Below are positions 19,811 through 29,589 of a stretch of DNA of 64,000 nucleotides, in pieces (position 1 is the first letter of the stretch; each line of letters opens with the position of its first letter). The stretch is from positions 20,891,107-20,955,106 of the forward strand of contig OX155963.1 of the NCBI GenBank assembly GCA_944548615.1. Reading direction: 5' to 3'. The position numbers and the translations under genes are program-made. This DNA comes from Micropterix aruncella (Eukaryota; Arthropoda; Insecta; Lepidoptera; Micropterigidae). Under the pieces are notes generated by a model that did not search any database, was not told the DNA's origin, and saw nothing but the letters and a program-made list of their open reading frames with translations.

Positions 19811-21893
19811 ATATTTATTTATTTATTTATTTATTTATTGTAGCAATGCAAATATGCATACAATTTCACAATTACAATTATATAATTACGTGTACAATTA
19901 TACAATTTTACAATTTATACAATTTCAGAACTTAGGTACTAGATAGGTATACATAAAAATATTTTTAATAATGAGTCATATTTGATTAAGATGTTAGCAA
20001 GAAATTGATGCGACATTATTTTTATGATTGACACAGTCGCCTAACTAGGCCTAGGCCTGTTCTAAGGCAGACTTTTAATGATGATATTAAGTGTGCACTG
20101 TCAACTTAATCTATAATTAGTACTTATTTTTAAAACTACAAATATTTACGCATATACAAATATGGATAGATACTTATATACATATATAGATAAAATATAT
20201 ATCCATGTATGCACACATACACATACATATATTTATACGAAAATAATAATAAAACCAAAATAAATAAAATAAAAACTAAAATAATATACATATATAAATC
20301 AATTACATATTGATATGACGCTCACATACCTATAATAGTCATTTAAAATTATCATGGAAAAACTAAATACTAAGTACTAAATACTATCATTCAAAATACA
20401 ACAGTCAACATCTTCCCTAAACCGTCCCTACCCACCTCCAACAACCAATCCGTTAGAGATTTTTTAAAAGTGGATGTGTTCTCACTACTTTTAATTGCGT
20501 CGGGAAGATTGTTATACATTCTAGGGCCAATGAACGTGAAATGGCGCTGGCCAAATGTTGTGTAAGATCTTGGCACCAACATATCACCAGTTCTTGTTGC
20601 TCTCGTCTTTCCAACTCGTTGATTATAAGGTGTCATTTTATTTTTAGTATATATTAGGGCCATGCGAACATAAAGCTGTCTTACATCCAAAACCCCGGAC
20701 TGGATGTAAAGAGTGTCTGACGGAAATCGATATGGTTTACGTGCGATTATTTTTAAAATACATTTTTGCGCTACTTCTAGAGGGTGTAGAGTGGACCTTG
20801 TACAACCGCCCCATCCTATAATACCATAGCATAGTATTGACTGACACAATGCATAGTAGGTGTTTTTCAGTGTTCTCGGGTCCACAATATCTCTTATTTC
20901 CCTGAATATACATGCGAGTTTGCGCACCTTCATCGCCAGCTTATCAATATGTGGTTGCCAACGCATCTTATTGTCGATCGTTATACCCAGGTATTGTACC
21001 TGTTGTGCTCTTTCTAGAGTAGTGCAGTTGCAATGCTGAGTATTTCTGTCGCAGTCATGAATGGTCAGTCTATGGTTTAAATGTGGTTGGCCTTTACTAT
21101 TGTTGCTGAACGTAAGGTACTTAGTTTTATGTATGTTCAGGCTAAGTAGAGAATTGTCTAACCATTCATGTACTTCATTAATACCCTCATTGGCTACGGA
21201 GAATGTTTCATTCCAGTTATAGCCCTCAAAAATAACGACCGTATCATCGGCGAAGGAAATTGTTTTGCCGACTAGATTGGAGAGTTTGTTGATGTAAATA
21301 AGAAATAAAATGGGCCCGAGAACAGTGCCTTGAGGGACACCATACTGGAGGTATTCTGGCTTACTGTGTGTATTGTTAACGGTAATAATTTGTTTCCTAT
21401 TTGTCAAATAGCTTGTAAACCAGTCCAGAGTGATACCCCTAAATCCCACATTCCCTAACCTCTGAAGCAGTTTGACGTGTGAAACCGTATCGAATGCCTT
21501 CGCTAGATCTAGGAAAATAGCTAAACATTTTTTCCTCTTATCCACATTATCATAAATTATACTTGTTACCTCTGCAATAGCATCAGTAGTGCCCATACCC
21601 TCTCTAAATCCAAATTGATTTTTTGATAGAATATTGTTTTCTTGCAGGTATTTCGAAAGACGCTTTTTAACCACTTTCTCTATGATTTTAGATAGAGTGT
21701 TTAGTAGGGATATGGGTCTATAGTTGTCAATGTTTAATTTATCGCCGTTTTTGTAAATAGGGATGACTTTTGCACATTTAAGTATGTCGGGGAAATATAT
21801 ATTAACATACTGTAAACTATAATGGACAGCAGAGATAATATCAAATTCGCAGTAAATAGAAAAAGTCAGCGCGAAATACTACATATATATAAC
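19811..21893 (-). pseudogene. LINE with intact polymerase frame, 5'-truncated (CR1/Jockey group)
   Basis: The minus-strand frame is open from about 21845 to 20391, at least 480 codons. It begins inside the polymerase: DYISAVHYSLQYVNIYFPD, KVIPIYKNGDKLNIDNYRPI, SLLNTLSKIIEKVV, then NQFGFREGMGTTDAI, LAIFLDLAKAFDTVSHVKLL, YGVPQGTVLGPILFLIYIN and the SFADDTVVIF box (F in place of the usual Y). The thumb, YGIIGWGGC and the C-terminus follow. The 3' UTR ends in an ATTT/AAAT repeat at 19812-19840. No endonuclease is present. The 5' break lies next to an element A insertion. Confidence 0.85.
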
Positions 21894-21894
21894 T

Positions 21895-22561
21895 AGAGTT
21901 GTCAACTACAACGGGCGAATCCGTTACCCCAGGAAGTTTTAACGATTAATCGTTCTATCTCCCTGAATTGAGCGCAGAAGACTTGGATAAAACAGTCCAT
22001 CGTCAAGCTCCGCCACATGCCCGTAAGAGGCCAACGCCTTAACCGCGAGATAGCCAGAAGCGTTACCCAGCGTGTTTACACTCACGCCCTTACTCCCAAT
22101 TGCGACCAGATTACTCCAGTCTCTCGATTGGTTACGAGTTCGAGGTCGCTTCCGCGGTCCTCTCCCTTTCGAAGCGGTGAAACGGTGTATATCGAATCTA
22201 TCGCGGACCACGGCATCCTTTGCCTGGCTGTTCACCCAGGATCGGGTAGCCGATGGTCGTTTCAAGAGCAGTCACCGTAAGGTCCGCAACCACCCCCGCT
22301 CTATAGGAAACAGTACTGCTTCCAGACTCCCCCGACTGTTAGTCAGAGTGCACAATCGATTGGCTAACGCCGCACGGTGCGCAGACCGTCCAGGAGCGCC
22401 AGAAGTTGATTTCTAGGGGAAACTAGCCCTAAGGCCAGAGTCCTGCCCGGGCTCGCACTTCATGCGTGGGGGCCGCCAGATGGGTGTTGACCTGTGAGTG
22501 TGACCAACCCTGAACAGAATGGGTCTTCGTGGCCAACTCAGCAAGGGCCCATTAGCTCCCT
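21895..22561 (-). mobile_element. Element A copy 4, full length
   Basis: A complete 667-bp copy from AGTTGTCAACTACAACGGGC to GGGCCCATTAGCTCCC. Flanks TACATATATATA (21880-21891) and TACATAATATATATAG (22562-22577) look like a slightly diverged target-site duplication. Frames of 80-114 codons exist on both strands, but the frame content is just GC-rich openness. No domain was recognised and no poly-A tail was seen. Confidence 0.85.
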
Positions 22562-22669
22562 TACATAATATATATAGATGAATCTATAATGTTCTAAGTT
22601 ACAACCACATTCTCATTCATGGTGGAGCATAGGTACTATCACTCGCCAAATTATCGCACCAGCGTTTAA

Positions 22670-23164
22670 CCCTCTAAGGACCATAGGACATATGTACCCA
22701 TAGCTTCAAAAATCATTTTATAAATTATGGAATACGAATAATGTATATCTTATATTTTTCCATGATCTTAAAACACCAGAATCCAAATATTGGAAACGAA
22801 AATAATTGGTGGATTAAAAACATATCGTAATTATAAAAATAAAAATAATCGCAAAGTACAAATGACCAACTAATGGCGATTTCAAATAAATAAATAAAAA
22901 TTTTATCGATTTATTTCCAATTTAAAATATTTTTTTTAGTACATACTGACGCTTATTAAATTACTAAAATCATATTTAATAATAAACAAAAAATATTTTC
23001 ATCTTTTATGGACCGACCACAGGAAAACATTTGTCTCATAAATGTATATAAAATTTATTAAACCAACATTCATGTTATTTACATCGCCCCTTAATAGTTT
23101 TATTACATCTGAGTAGTATTAGAAATTTCCTTACTCTATGGCAAAGCTTATAGTCCTCAAAGGG
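22670..23164. mobile_element. piggyBac-like MITE
   Basis: The left end CCCTCTAAGGACCATAGGAC directly follows TTAA (22666-22669). The right end carries the inverse, AGTCCTCAAAGGG (to 23164), followed by TTAT, one base from TTAA. TTAA duplication with ends beginning CCCT is the signature of the piggyBac superfamily. The 495-bp interior is AT-rich with no transposase. A second, rearranged copy starts at 28647. Confidence 0.7.
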
Positions 23165-23275
23165 TTATGGCTACAATATTGGCTACTTCCATTTTGCTAT
23201 TGTGAATATTCTGACAGAAGTGCAGAAGGTCTGCTATTGATATGCTAAATGTGCATTAGCTAATATAATACACAT

Positions 23276-23517
23276 TTGGCCAACGCTGGTCGAGACTTTT
23301 CTGCCCAAACTTTTTTCACCTTACATTTTTCTCCGGTTACTCCTACCGCAGCCCAGCAGAAAAGCAGGCAGGGACAAGCTAGCCCGACTTTTGCAAACTA
23401 TTGCAAAGCCTGTTACGCGAGACTAAGTCTGGCGTACATCTACCTAGTATATTGTCGCATCCATTCGGATGAGACGTTGTCCTATGAAACGTTAAATGCG
23501 CGATCATTAATGCCCGA
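23276..23517 (+). repeat. Short repeat family J
   Basis: 23340-23430 (GCAGAAAAGCAGGCAGGGAC, CTATTGCAAAGCC) resembles 43435-43540 (GCAGCAGAGCAGGCAGGTGC, CTATTGCGAAGGC). The 83-codon frame across it has no domain. An exon was considered here and given up because of the second copy. Confidence 0.35.
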
Positions 23518-23622
23518 GTCACACTAACGGAAAATGATTTTAATTATCGCGATGATCGGTGTTTATGTTGCGCCTATAAAATCACGATAATTAACGGCAT
23601 TTCCCGTTAGTATGGCCCGGAC
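23518..23622. repeat. Imperfect inverted repeat upstream of candidate gene
   Basis: ACACTAACGGAAAATGATTTTAATTATCGCGAT pairs with the inverse ATCACGATAATTAACGGCATTTCCCGTTAGTATGG, two arms of about 35 nt around a short loop. It is probably a small foldback insertion, and it lies directly upstream of the TATAAAA at 23637. Confidence 0.55.
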
Positions 23623-23629
23623 ATAACAC

Positions 23630-23904
23630 AGTATAAAAGACAGTAACGTCTCTTAGAACAAAATTGAAATCGACGTGAACTACGTCACGAATCCAAGGGC
23701 TCGCATATAGCCGCCATATGTATACTACTTCGCCGACGCCGACGAGAAATCGCCAACCTTCGCACGCGCGCAACGCTAGTCAAAGGCGTTCGTCGAGAAA
23801 TACCCCTCTGATCACTTCCCTCGCACCCTATCCCCGAAGTGCCCTGTCGCTCGAGAGTGCGTCTACTGTTCTCTCGGTTTACTCTCTGTTTTACTTTTCC
23901 ACAG
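23630..23904 (+). promoter_or_regulatory. Promoter-like and 5' UTR region of candidate gene
   Basis: ACAGTATAAAAGACAG (TATAAAA near 23634-23640) precedes a locally GC-rich tract (23700-23870). Immediately before the candidate first coding exon is a strong splice-acceptor-like sequence, TACTCTCTGTTTTACTTTTCC followed by ACAG ending at 23904. This allows either a continuous 5' UTR or a 5' UTR intron. No transcription evidence is available from sequence. Confidence 0.35.
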
Positions 23905-23923
23905 ATTTTCAACACACGCTAAA

Positions 23924-26405
23924 ATGGTCGACACTGGCAATGGTGGGATATCCATCGTCGGATCGTTTAAAAGGATGACAACGGATGCTGATTTTAAGGT
24001 AATTAAGATTCACAATTTTTAAATTTATTTTAGATTTTGTTTTTTGATCTTTGACTTTTAAATTTTCAATTGAAATCAACATTTCAGAATATCTTTATTA
24101 TATGGTTTCACCCCAGACCCCCACCCCAAACAGTTTCCCGGCAAACACACAAGCCCCCCCGCACGTTGACCCCCCCCCCCCCCTCACAGCGCATCAACCC
24201 TCCCCCCTGCTAACTTCCCACCCCCCTCCCCCGATAATGATTCTCAATTCAACACACAGTATTACAGTAATAATATTTTTAAAAATGTATGCAGATTTAC
24301 AACAAATAAAACCGGTTACGGATTTCGATAAAATTACATAAATTAAGTTTTTTTTAAAAAAAATACCTAATAAAACTAATATACCTTCAATTTTAGAACT
24401 ACATAAGAGTCTAGTATGCAGGGTGTTTGTGTATGTGTTTGTGGGAGTGTGTTGAGCGTGTAAGTGTGGAGTGTGAGCGTGCATGATATTAGTAATGGCG
24501 TATATAAAATATAATAATAATAAGAATAATTTTAAAAAAAACCCTTAAACGAATAGTCAGCTTATTGTATCGGTTAGGGTTTGATTTACGGAGTATTTGT
24601 AAGTGATTATGGAATTATTAAACATATCAATACCATTTAAATTGGTATTATAAAGCTCACAGCAGCGTGTGAGTACTCCATTCCTTGATGCATTAGTTTT
24701 TAAACGCGGCAATCGAAACAGGTCAAATTGGCGTGTGGTCCTTATTTGGGCGTTAATATTGATCGCCGGTCAGAGCAATCGAATATACCATTCATTATTG
24801 TATAGAGGCACAGAGCATCATTCAAGTTGCGCCGATAAGATAGCGAATTTATTTTAAGTAGTAAAGCCTCCTCATTAGTAGTATTACAATAACTTTTCGT
24901 GTTGAAATTTAAACATCGAACGAAGTTATTTTGGATATTTTGCAGTCTGTTAATATGGACCTGATAATAGGGAGACCATATTGGAGAAGCAAACTTAAGG
25001 TGAGATCGAACAAACGCATTGTATAATACCTTCAATATGCAACCGATCACCGATCATTCACCGATTGGAGATCGGTGAATGATCGGTGAATGATCGGATT
25101 CTGCCATGATTATGATAGCAAATATAGTATATTTGTAACATTTTTGTAGTGTCAAAATGACTATGTTCCAATATGATGTAGTATTTTCTTTAAATACGGC
25201 GGAATTATTGTTTTGTGTTTCTTGTAAGAGATATTACAACCAAAATTTAACAATGTGGTTTCGGACCAACGACGCATCTGTGTACCGAATTTTAAGTGTC
25301 TTCCAATATTTCGAGATTGAAGTATGACTCGTGTGCCCCCCTGGTGTACTGATTTCAACCACAATCTTTTCGCCTCTATCCATGCCAAATTTCAGCTCAA
25401 TCGGATTAAGCGTTTGGGCGCTATCGTGGAGGAATTCACACACAGACACACGCAATAACAGACAGACTAACACACACAGACTCACAGATAGACCAGTCTG
25501 GAAATGGTCCTAATCGTGCCGGGGGGGGGGGGGGGGGAGGGCAAAATGTCTGTGTGTATTCCTCCATGATAGCGCCTAAGCGCCTAAACGCTAAATTTTG
25601 GCATGTAGGCATCATTTGGTCATGGTAAGAGTTGAATAGAATGTGGTTGAAATCGGTCCACCTTATGTTATTTGTTATTAGCTTTTATTTACCTTACAGT
25701 GTTTGTCAGTATGTTTGTTTAGGTCAAACCTTGCCAGCAGAACTAGAACCACTTCCTCTTGTTCTATGATGTTGACTTTTTACATATTGGTTCAGTTCCG
25801 ATGACAATGCATTTTTATGGTAAGCATGACTTGATTCTGCAACCATTGTTGAGGAGTCCCCTCGTTGGAAGCCAACCCTGGATGCAGCAGCCCTGTCGCG
25901 GCGAAACTTAAAACGGGCTATCATATTATATTATATCATATTATGAAATAGAATGTGTATACAAAATTTCATTACTGTGCTGTTGACAGTTGAGGGGTCC
26001 CCTCGTCGGGAGCCAACCCTGAGCGCAGCAGCCATATAATGGTGAAACTTATAACGGGCTATCATACCTAATTGAATGCGTATACAAAAAATCATAATTG
26101 AATGCCCATCCGTCAGCTTTACGATATTTTTTTGCAAGTTCACAATACTTTCCCATTGCGGTAAATTACACTAATAACTTATCCCTGGTGCTTGGACATA
26201 ATCGCATTCTATTTTTAATTAATTTAATTATTGTCCACAGCTTTACTTGACCTCCAACGTGACCACAGCAGACTTCAACATGGGATACACCATGACGGGA
26301 ACCCTGGAGAGAGGCTGCAAGAAGACCAACACCTTTCAGATGACCCACTTCGCGGTGATTCGCCGGTGCGAGCATGAGGCCATTTACCAGCAGCAGAAGA
26401 CGTAG
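23924..26405 (+). CDS. Candidate two-exon gene, unknown small protein
   Basis: Exon 1 coding part 23924-23998 (ATG in GCTAAAATGG, 25 codons, [18 protein letters not shown] then TTDADFK) ends at AAG/gtaatt. Exon 2 26241-26405 starts after TTATTGTCCACAG, with a branch-like CTAAT near 26172. It continues in phase 0 with [40 protein letters not shown] and [14 protein letters not shown], then TAG. The product would be 79 residues with no signal peptide or membrane segment. Exon 2 has a very high G/C share at third codon positions against an AT-rich background, which is the main coding evidence. The frame stays codon-like past the TAG to a TAA at 26448-26450. The 2.24-kb intron is filled with repeats. 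No family is recognised. The two exons might not belong to one gene, and exon 2 could be a pseudogene fragment. Confidence 0.5.
24110..24236 (+). repeat. C-rich tract in the candidate intron
   Basis: A pyrimidine-rich stretch with several runs of 5-14 C, including about 14 consecutive C near 24170-24183. The opposite strand is G-rich and could form G-quadruplexes. The Pro-rich frame across it is a by-product. Confidence 0.7.
24420..25042 (-). pseudogene. LINE C-terminal fragment (CR1/Jockey group)
   Basis: The minus-strand frame 25050-24742 encodes the LINE thumb/C-terminal region: [40 protein letters not shown] and [20 protein letters not shown]. This corresponds to the YVAYVRSLLEFASNIWSP and RIERIQKRFIRHLNYR segments of the complete LINE at 48-52.6 kb. 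The AT-rich tail lies near 24500-24540, and a TG-rich stretch at 24420-24480 may be part of its 3' UTR. The fragment lies inside the proposed intron of the candidate gene. Confidence 0.75.
25050..25086. repeat. Perfect 16-bp hairpin with extra direct repeat
   Basis: CCGATCATTCACCGAT, loop TGGAG, ATCGGTGAATGATCGG, then GTGAATGATCGG again to about 25098. It abuts the 5' truncation point of the LINE fragment at 24420-25042, so it may have formed during that insertion. Confidence 0.75.
25230..25550 (+). repeat. Interspersed repeat family B copy
   Basis: Shows TGTGTACCGAATTTTAAGTG, CAATATTTCGAGATTGAAG, ATTTCAGCTCAATCGGATTA, GCGTTTGGGCGCTATCGTGG, a CACACAGAC run and CAGTCTGGAAATGGTCCTAA, ending in an 18-base G run (25520-25538). 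An inverted partial copy follows directly (25540-25660). Confidence 0.65.
25540..25660 (-). repeat. Family B, inverted partial copy
   Basis: The inverse of the middle part of the preceding copy: TCCTCCATGATAGCGCC, then GGCATGTAGGCATCATTTGG and GAATAGAATGTGGTTGAAAT. The two form an inverted pair joined at a G run. Confidence 0.55.
25850..26105 (+). repeat. Tandem repeat family D, second locus, two units
   Basis: Same units as 18620-18990: CCAACCCTGGATGCAGCAGC, CCTGTCGCGGCGAAACTTA, ACGGGCTATCAT, CGTATACAAAA and GCTGTTGACAGTTGAGGGG. It lies 140 bases upstream of candidate exon 2. Confidence 0.7.
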
Positions 26406-26707
26406 CTGGGGAAGTTCGGCGAAGGCAGCATTGTCAGCATCGCCGACTAAACCCATATCATCAAGCCAGGATCCTCAATCAGGAAGAGTAAAAAAGGTGT
26501 CAGTGAGTCGAGACACTCACTAAGGTTCATTACCTTGTATTATTATTGTAAGAATTGGTGTTCCGTCCTTTACGCTGTAAATACTCGCCAACAATGTTGC
26601 CAACTCATATAAAACTATTCCGGAAAGCGATCGTGCCAATTTTTTTTTGGAAATAAGTATTTTTGTATTATATTCGATAATAATAGACGTCGTTATTATA
26701 TAATGTA

Positions 26708-26713
26708 AATAAA
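26708..26713 (+). promoter_or_regulatory. Possible polyadenylation signal
   Basis: AATAAA about 300 bases after the candidate stop codon, followed by a T/G-containing stretch (TCGTGCTCTATC). It is compatible with a short 3' UTR, but the motif is frequent by chance in AT-rich DNA. Confidence 0.3.
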
Positions 26714-26740
26714 TTATCGTGCTCTATCAGTAATGTACAA

Positions 26741-27356
26741 AAAAAGAGCGTCCATGCATATTTAATTTTCTATGAAAAAATAACGTTTTTTGTACGGTTC
26801 TTACAATTGTGGAAATGGATATTTTGCTAGTAGTAGCTTCATTGTCGAAATTATCTAGATCACTCAACGTAGCAGATTAAAGTTGCAACATATTTTTGAC
26901 AGATAAATGTTTGAATAATGGATTTTGAAAATGTGGCAGAAAGAGAGCTAAAGTTCTGCGGGCCTATCATATTCGATTACTGTAGTCGATCTACCACTAC
27001 CGTGATACACGTAGCTAATATTAGCCCTTGCTTCATTAATAATTTCCAAGAGGGATTACATGGATTGCTACTTGTCGATTGGTGTGTGTTTGAAAGTAGT
27101 GGTTTTAGTCAGAGGGTAGTTTAGTCGGTCTGGGTTTATGTACTGCCTTCGTCGAATTGAAGAACAATTGTAAGCAATTGAGAGCCTGTCTACTGCATCA
27201 AAAATATGAAACTCTCTAATAACAAACCTTTTCTTCCTTTTGTATCTTTCGTTTTTTTTAGTTTCTTTGTTTGTGTCTACACTGTATTATAAAATTTTAC
27301 AATCGATGGATTTATTATCATACCACAACAACCAACCCTACTATGAAGTGTCGACC
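26741..27356. other. No gene recognised
   Basis: Contains a 68-codon frame (26918-27124) with no recognisable motif. Otherwise AT-rich unique sequence. Confidence 0.4.
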
Positions 27357-27718
27357 GGTGAGTTTTTAATAAGTGACACCCTTGTAGTGGGTGAATCAGT
27401 ACGACAAAAAATATAAATTTAGTTTTTTTTTAAAACCTTTTTTTTTGTAATTTTTTTAAATTCTATGTATTAAAGAAGACTTTGAGGAGCATTGAGCGCG
27501 CTATGCCATTTAGCGTTAGGTAAAATTCACTAAAAAACAATATTAGCATTATTTTACCTATCACTAGATAGCGCATCGTGCTCTTTTCATACAAATTTTT
27601 AAACAAAAAATAAATTTAAAAATATGTTGTTTCTTCCAAAAATTTGTTTTAAAAGTTGCTTAGTTCGCCGTACTCATTCACCCATTAAAAGGATGTCACT
27701 AATTAAAAACTCACTCTG
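27357..27718. mobile_element. Foldback MITE family E, copy 1
   Basis: Starts GGTGAGTTTTTAATAAGTGA, GTGGGTGAATCAGTACGAC and ends with the inverse: GCCGTACTCATTCACCC and GTCACTAATTAAAAACTCAC. The core carries TTAGGTAAAATTCACTAAAA and the inverse TTTTACCTATCACTAGATAG, so nearly the whole element can fold back. Three more copies lie at 28297-28556, 35146-35410 and 53511-53871. Confidence 0.8.
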
Positions 27719-28296
27719 TATATAATTGTGTGCGTGTAACATGTAACTGCGTGTTTCGTTATTGCATTCGATGGACTGAATTGATATGCAATTTCGTTAT
27801 CTTTATCCCAACGAAAAATGAACCTAGCCGGGAATCCATCCCGGAACATTATAATGTATGATCAGGCGACCAAACACTATACCACCGTGTATTCATGGTG
27901 TACACAACTTTTGTACATCTACTTTGAACGTCTTTTTTGTAGATATTTAAATACCGCTCTTTCGTGCATGATTTATCGCAGACTCCATTTCAGTTTCAGC
28001 GCGCTGAAGTTTCAATATAAAAAAGCAATAAAACAGCTGACGAAGGCTCAACTGCCAAAGTGTAGTCTGCGACGGTGACATCCAGTGACACATTTTTTCT
28101 CAATTTCCGCGACAGCCCCCGGGGAGAGAGAAGTTAAAAGTTTCTCCCCTCTTGCGAGGCGGCAGAGGTGTGTCGAATGGAGCAATACATTCGCCGGGCT
28201 TGTATCGGTTCCGCGCGATACAGCCCCTTAAAAGCTTCCAAACTGTTGGAATTTTCTCCCGGAAATGTCGTCGTATTTTGAATGCCCAATTATATA
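27719..28296. other. No gene recognised; GC-richer patch
   Basis: An 86-codon frame (27818-28078) lacks a recognisable domain. 28090-28260 is GC-richer unique sequence that could be conserved non-coding. Nothing decisive is visible. Confidence 0.35.
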
Positions 28297-28556
28297 CAGG
28301 CTAAATTTTTAATTAGTAACATCCTTGTATTGGCTCAATCATTAAAACAAAATAAAAAACGTTTTTTTTGTCAAATTTATAAATTGTATCTATTGAAGAA
28401 AAGTTTGAGAAGAGTTGAGCGCGCTGCGCCATCTGGCGGTTGGTAAAATATTCCTAATAAACAATATTAGCCATATTTTACTTACCACTAAATAGCGCTT
28501 ACATTAAATAGCGTTTTTTTTTAATTCCTATCAAAAGTTTCTTAGTTCTTCGTACT
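28297..28556. mobile_element. Foldback MITE family E, copy 2, partial right end
   Basis: Begins CAGGCTAAATTTTTAATTAG and TAACATCCTTGTA. The core has GCGCCATCTGGCGGTTGGTA and the inverse TACTTACCACTAAATAGCGC, and it stops at TTAGTTCTTCGTACTG without the outer right end. Confidence 0.7.
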
Positions 28557-28646
28557 GTATATGCTTAAACTTCTTCACGACCTACATAGTCAGACGCGCC
28601 ATCTGGCAGGAGGTTTCACCACGCTCGCTGACGCTGCCGTTTTTAA

Positions 28647-28800
28647 CCCTTTGAAGACCATAAACTTTGCAGTAGACAATGAAAATTTGATATATAAAAA
28701 TGTTAAAGGGCGTCGAAAATAACATGTTTGTTAGGTTTTGTGAAAATTGGTTCAATAGATTATGTATACATTGATGGGATATAAGTGTCCCTGTGGTCCA
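28647..28800. mobile_element. piggyBac-like MITE, shortened copy
   Basis: TTAA (28643-28646) is followed by CCCTTTGAAGACCATAAACT, matching the inverse of the right end of the element at 22670-23164. Near its other side GTCCCTGTGGTCCATAAA corresponds to that element's left end. The last bases are lost where an element A copy joins at 28811. Confidence 0.6.
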
Positions 28801-28811
28801 TAAAAATACAA

Positions 28812-29175
28812 AGTGTATACCGAATCTATCGTGGACCACGGCATCCTTTGCCCGGCTGTTCACCCAGGATCGGGTAGCCGATGGTCGTTTCAAGAGCAGT
28901 CGCCGTAAGGTCTGCGACCGCCTCCGCTCTATAGGAAACAGTACTGCTTCCAGACTCCCCCGACTGTTAGTCATAGTGCACAGTCGATTGGATTACGCCG
29001 CACGGTGCGCAGACCGTCCAGGAGCGCCAGAAGTTAGATTCCTAGGGGAAACTAGCCCAAAGACTAGAGTCCTACCCAGGCTCACACTTCATGCGAGGAG
29101 GCCGCCGGATGGGTGTTGACCCGTGAGTATGACCAACCCTGAACAAAATGGGTCTTCGTGGCTCCCTTTCGCTTG
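28812..29175 (-). mobile_element. Element A copy 5, truncated
   Basis: Starts inside the element (GTGTATACCGAATCTATCG) and runs to AAATGGGTCTTCGTGG. The segment CCAACTCAGCAAGGGCCCATTA is missing before CTCCC. About 300 bases are missing at the low-coordinate end, which would be the 3' end in the proposed orientation. Confidence 0.75.
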
Positions 29176-29179
29176 GACT

Positions 29180-29222
29180 ATTTTTAGTTTTAGTTCACAA
29201 AGAAACGCAATCGGACACAACG
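29180..29222. mobile_element. MITE family G, end fragment
   Basis: TTTTAGTTCACAAAGAAACG then CAATCGGACACAA matches the right ends of the copies at 2541 and 57231. The rest of that element is absent here. Confidence 0.5.
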
Positions 29223-29589
29223 TCTAGAATTGTCTAAATTATTTCTCCCACGAGTTTGAGAGGCGCCGCCCCAGTTTGAAAGTGTAACATCTGTCTGCGA
29301 GACTTCAGCGGGTGACTCAAAGCCTCTTTGTCGTCGACACGAATAGCTATCGTAAAGACATCCGCATGCACACGACTTTTCCTTCAAACAGTTGAGGTGA
29401 AGGACAGTTTCACAATTTTCCTTTGTGACGTCCTGAAACTCAACGGATGAATAAAGATCCTTGCACGAATAGGAGATTCAATTCTCAAGCTTTATCGTTG
29501 TATATCATGGATATTCCCTCCCTTGTTTTAGTGCTGTTTCCTCCGAGAACATTGGCGATAGCAGCAGAACAAAGCTAGTTCTGCGGCAC

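Noticed and set aside
24051..24341. Proline-rich 96-codon frame
   Set aside because: Produced by C runs in the pyrimidine tract; no conserved domain.
26918..27124. 68-codon frame starting MDFENVAERELKFCG
   Set aside because: No domain, no splice or promoter context, AT-type codon use.
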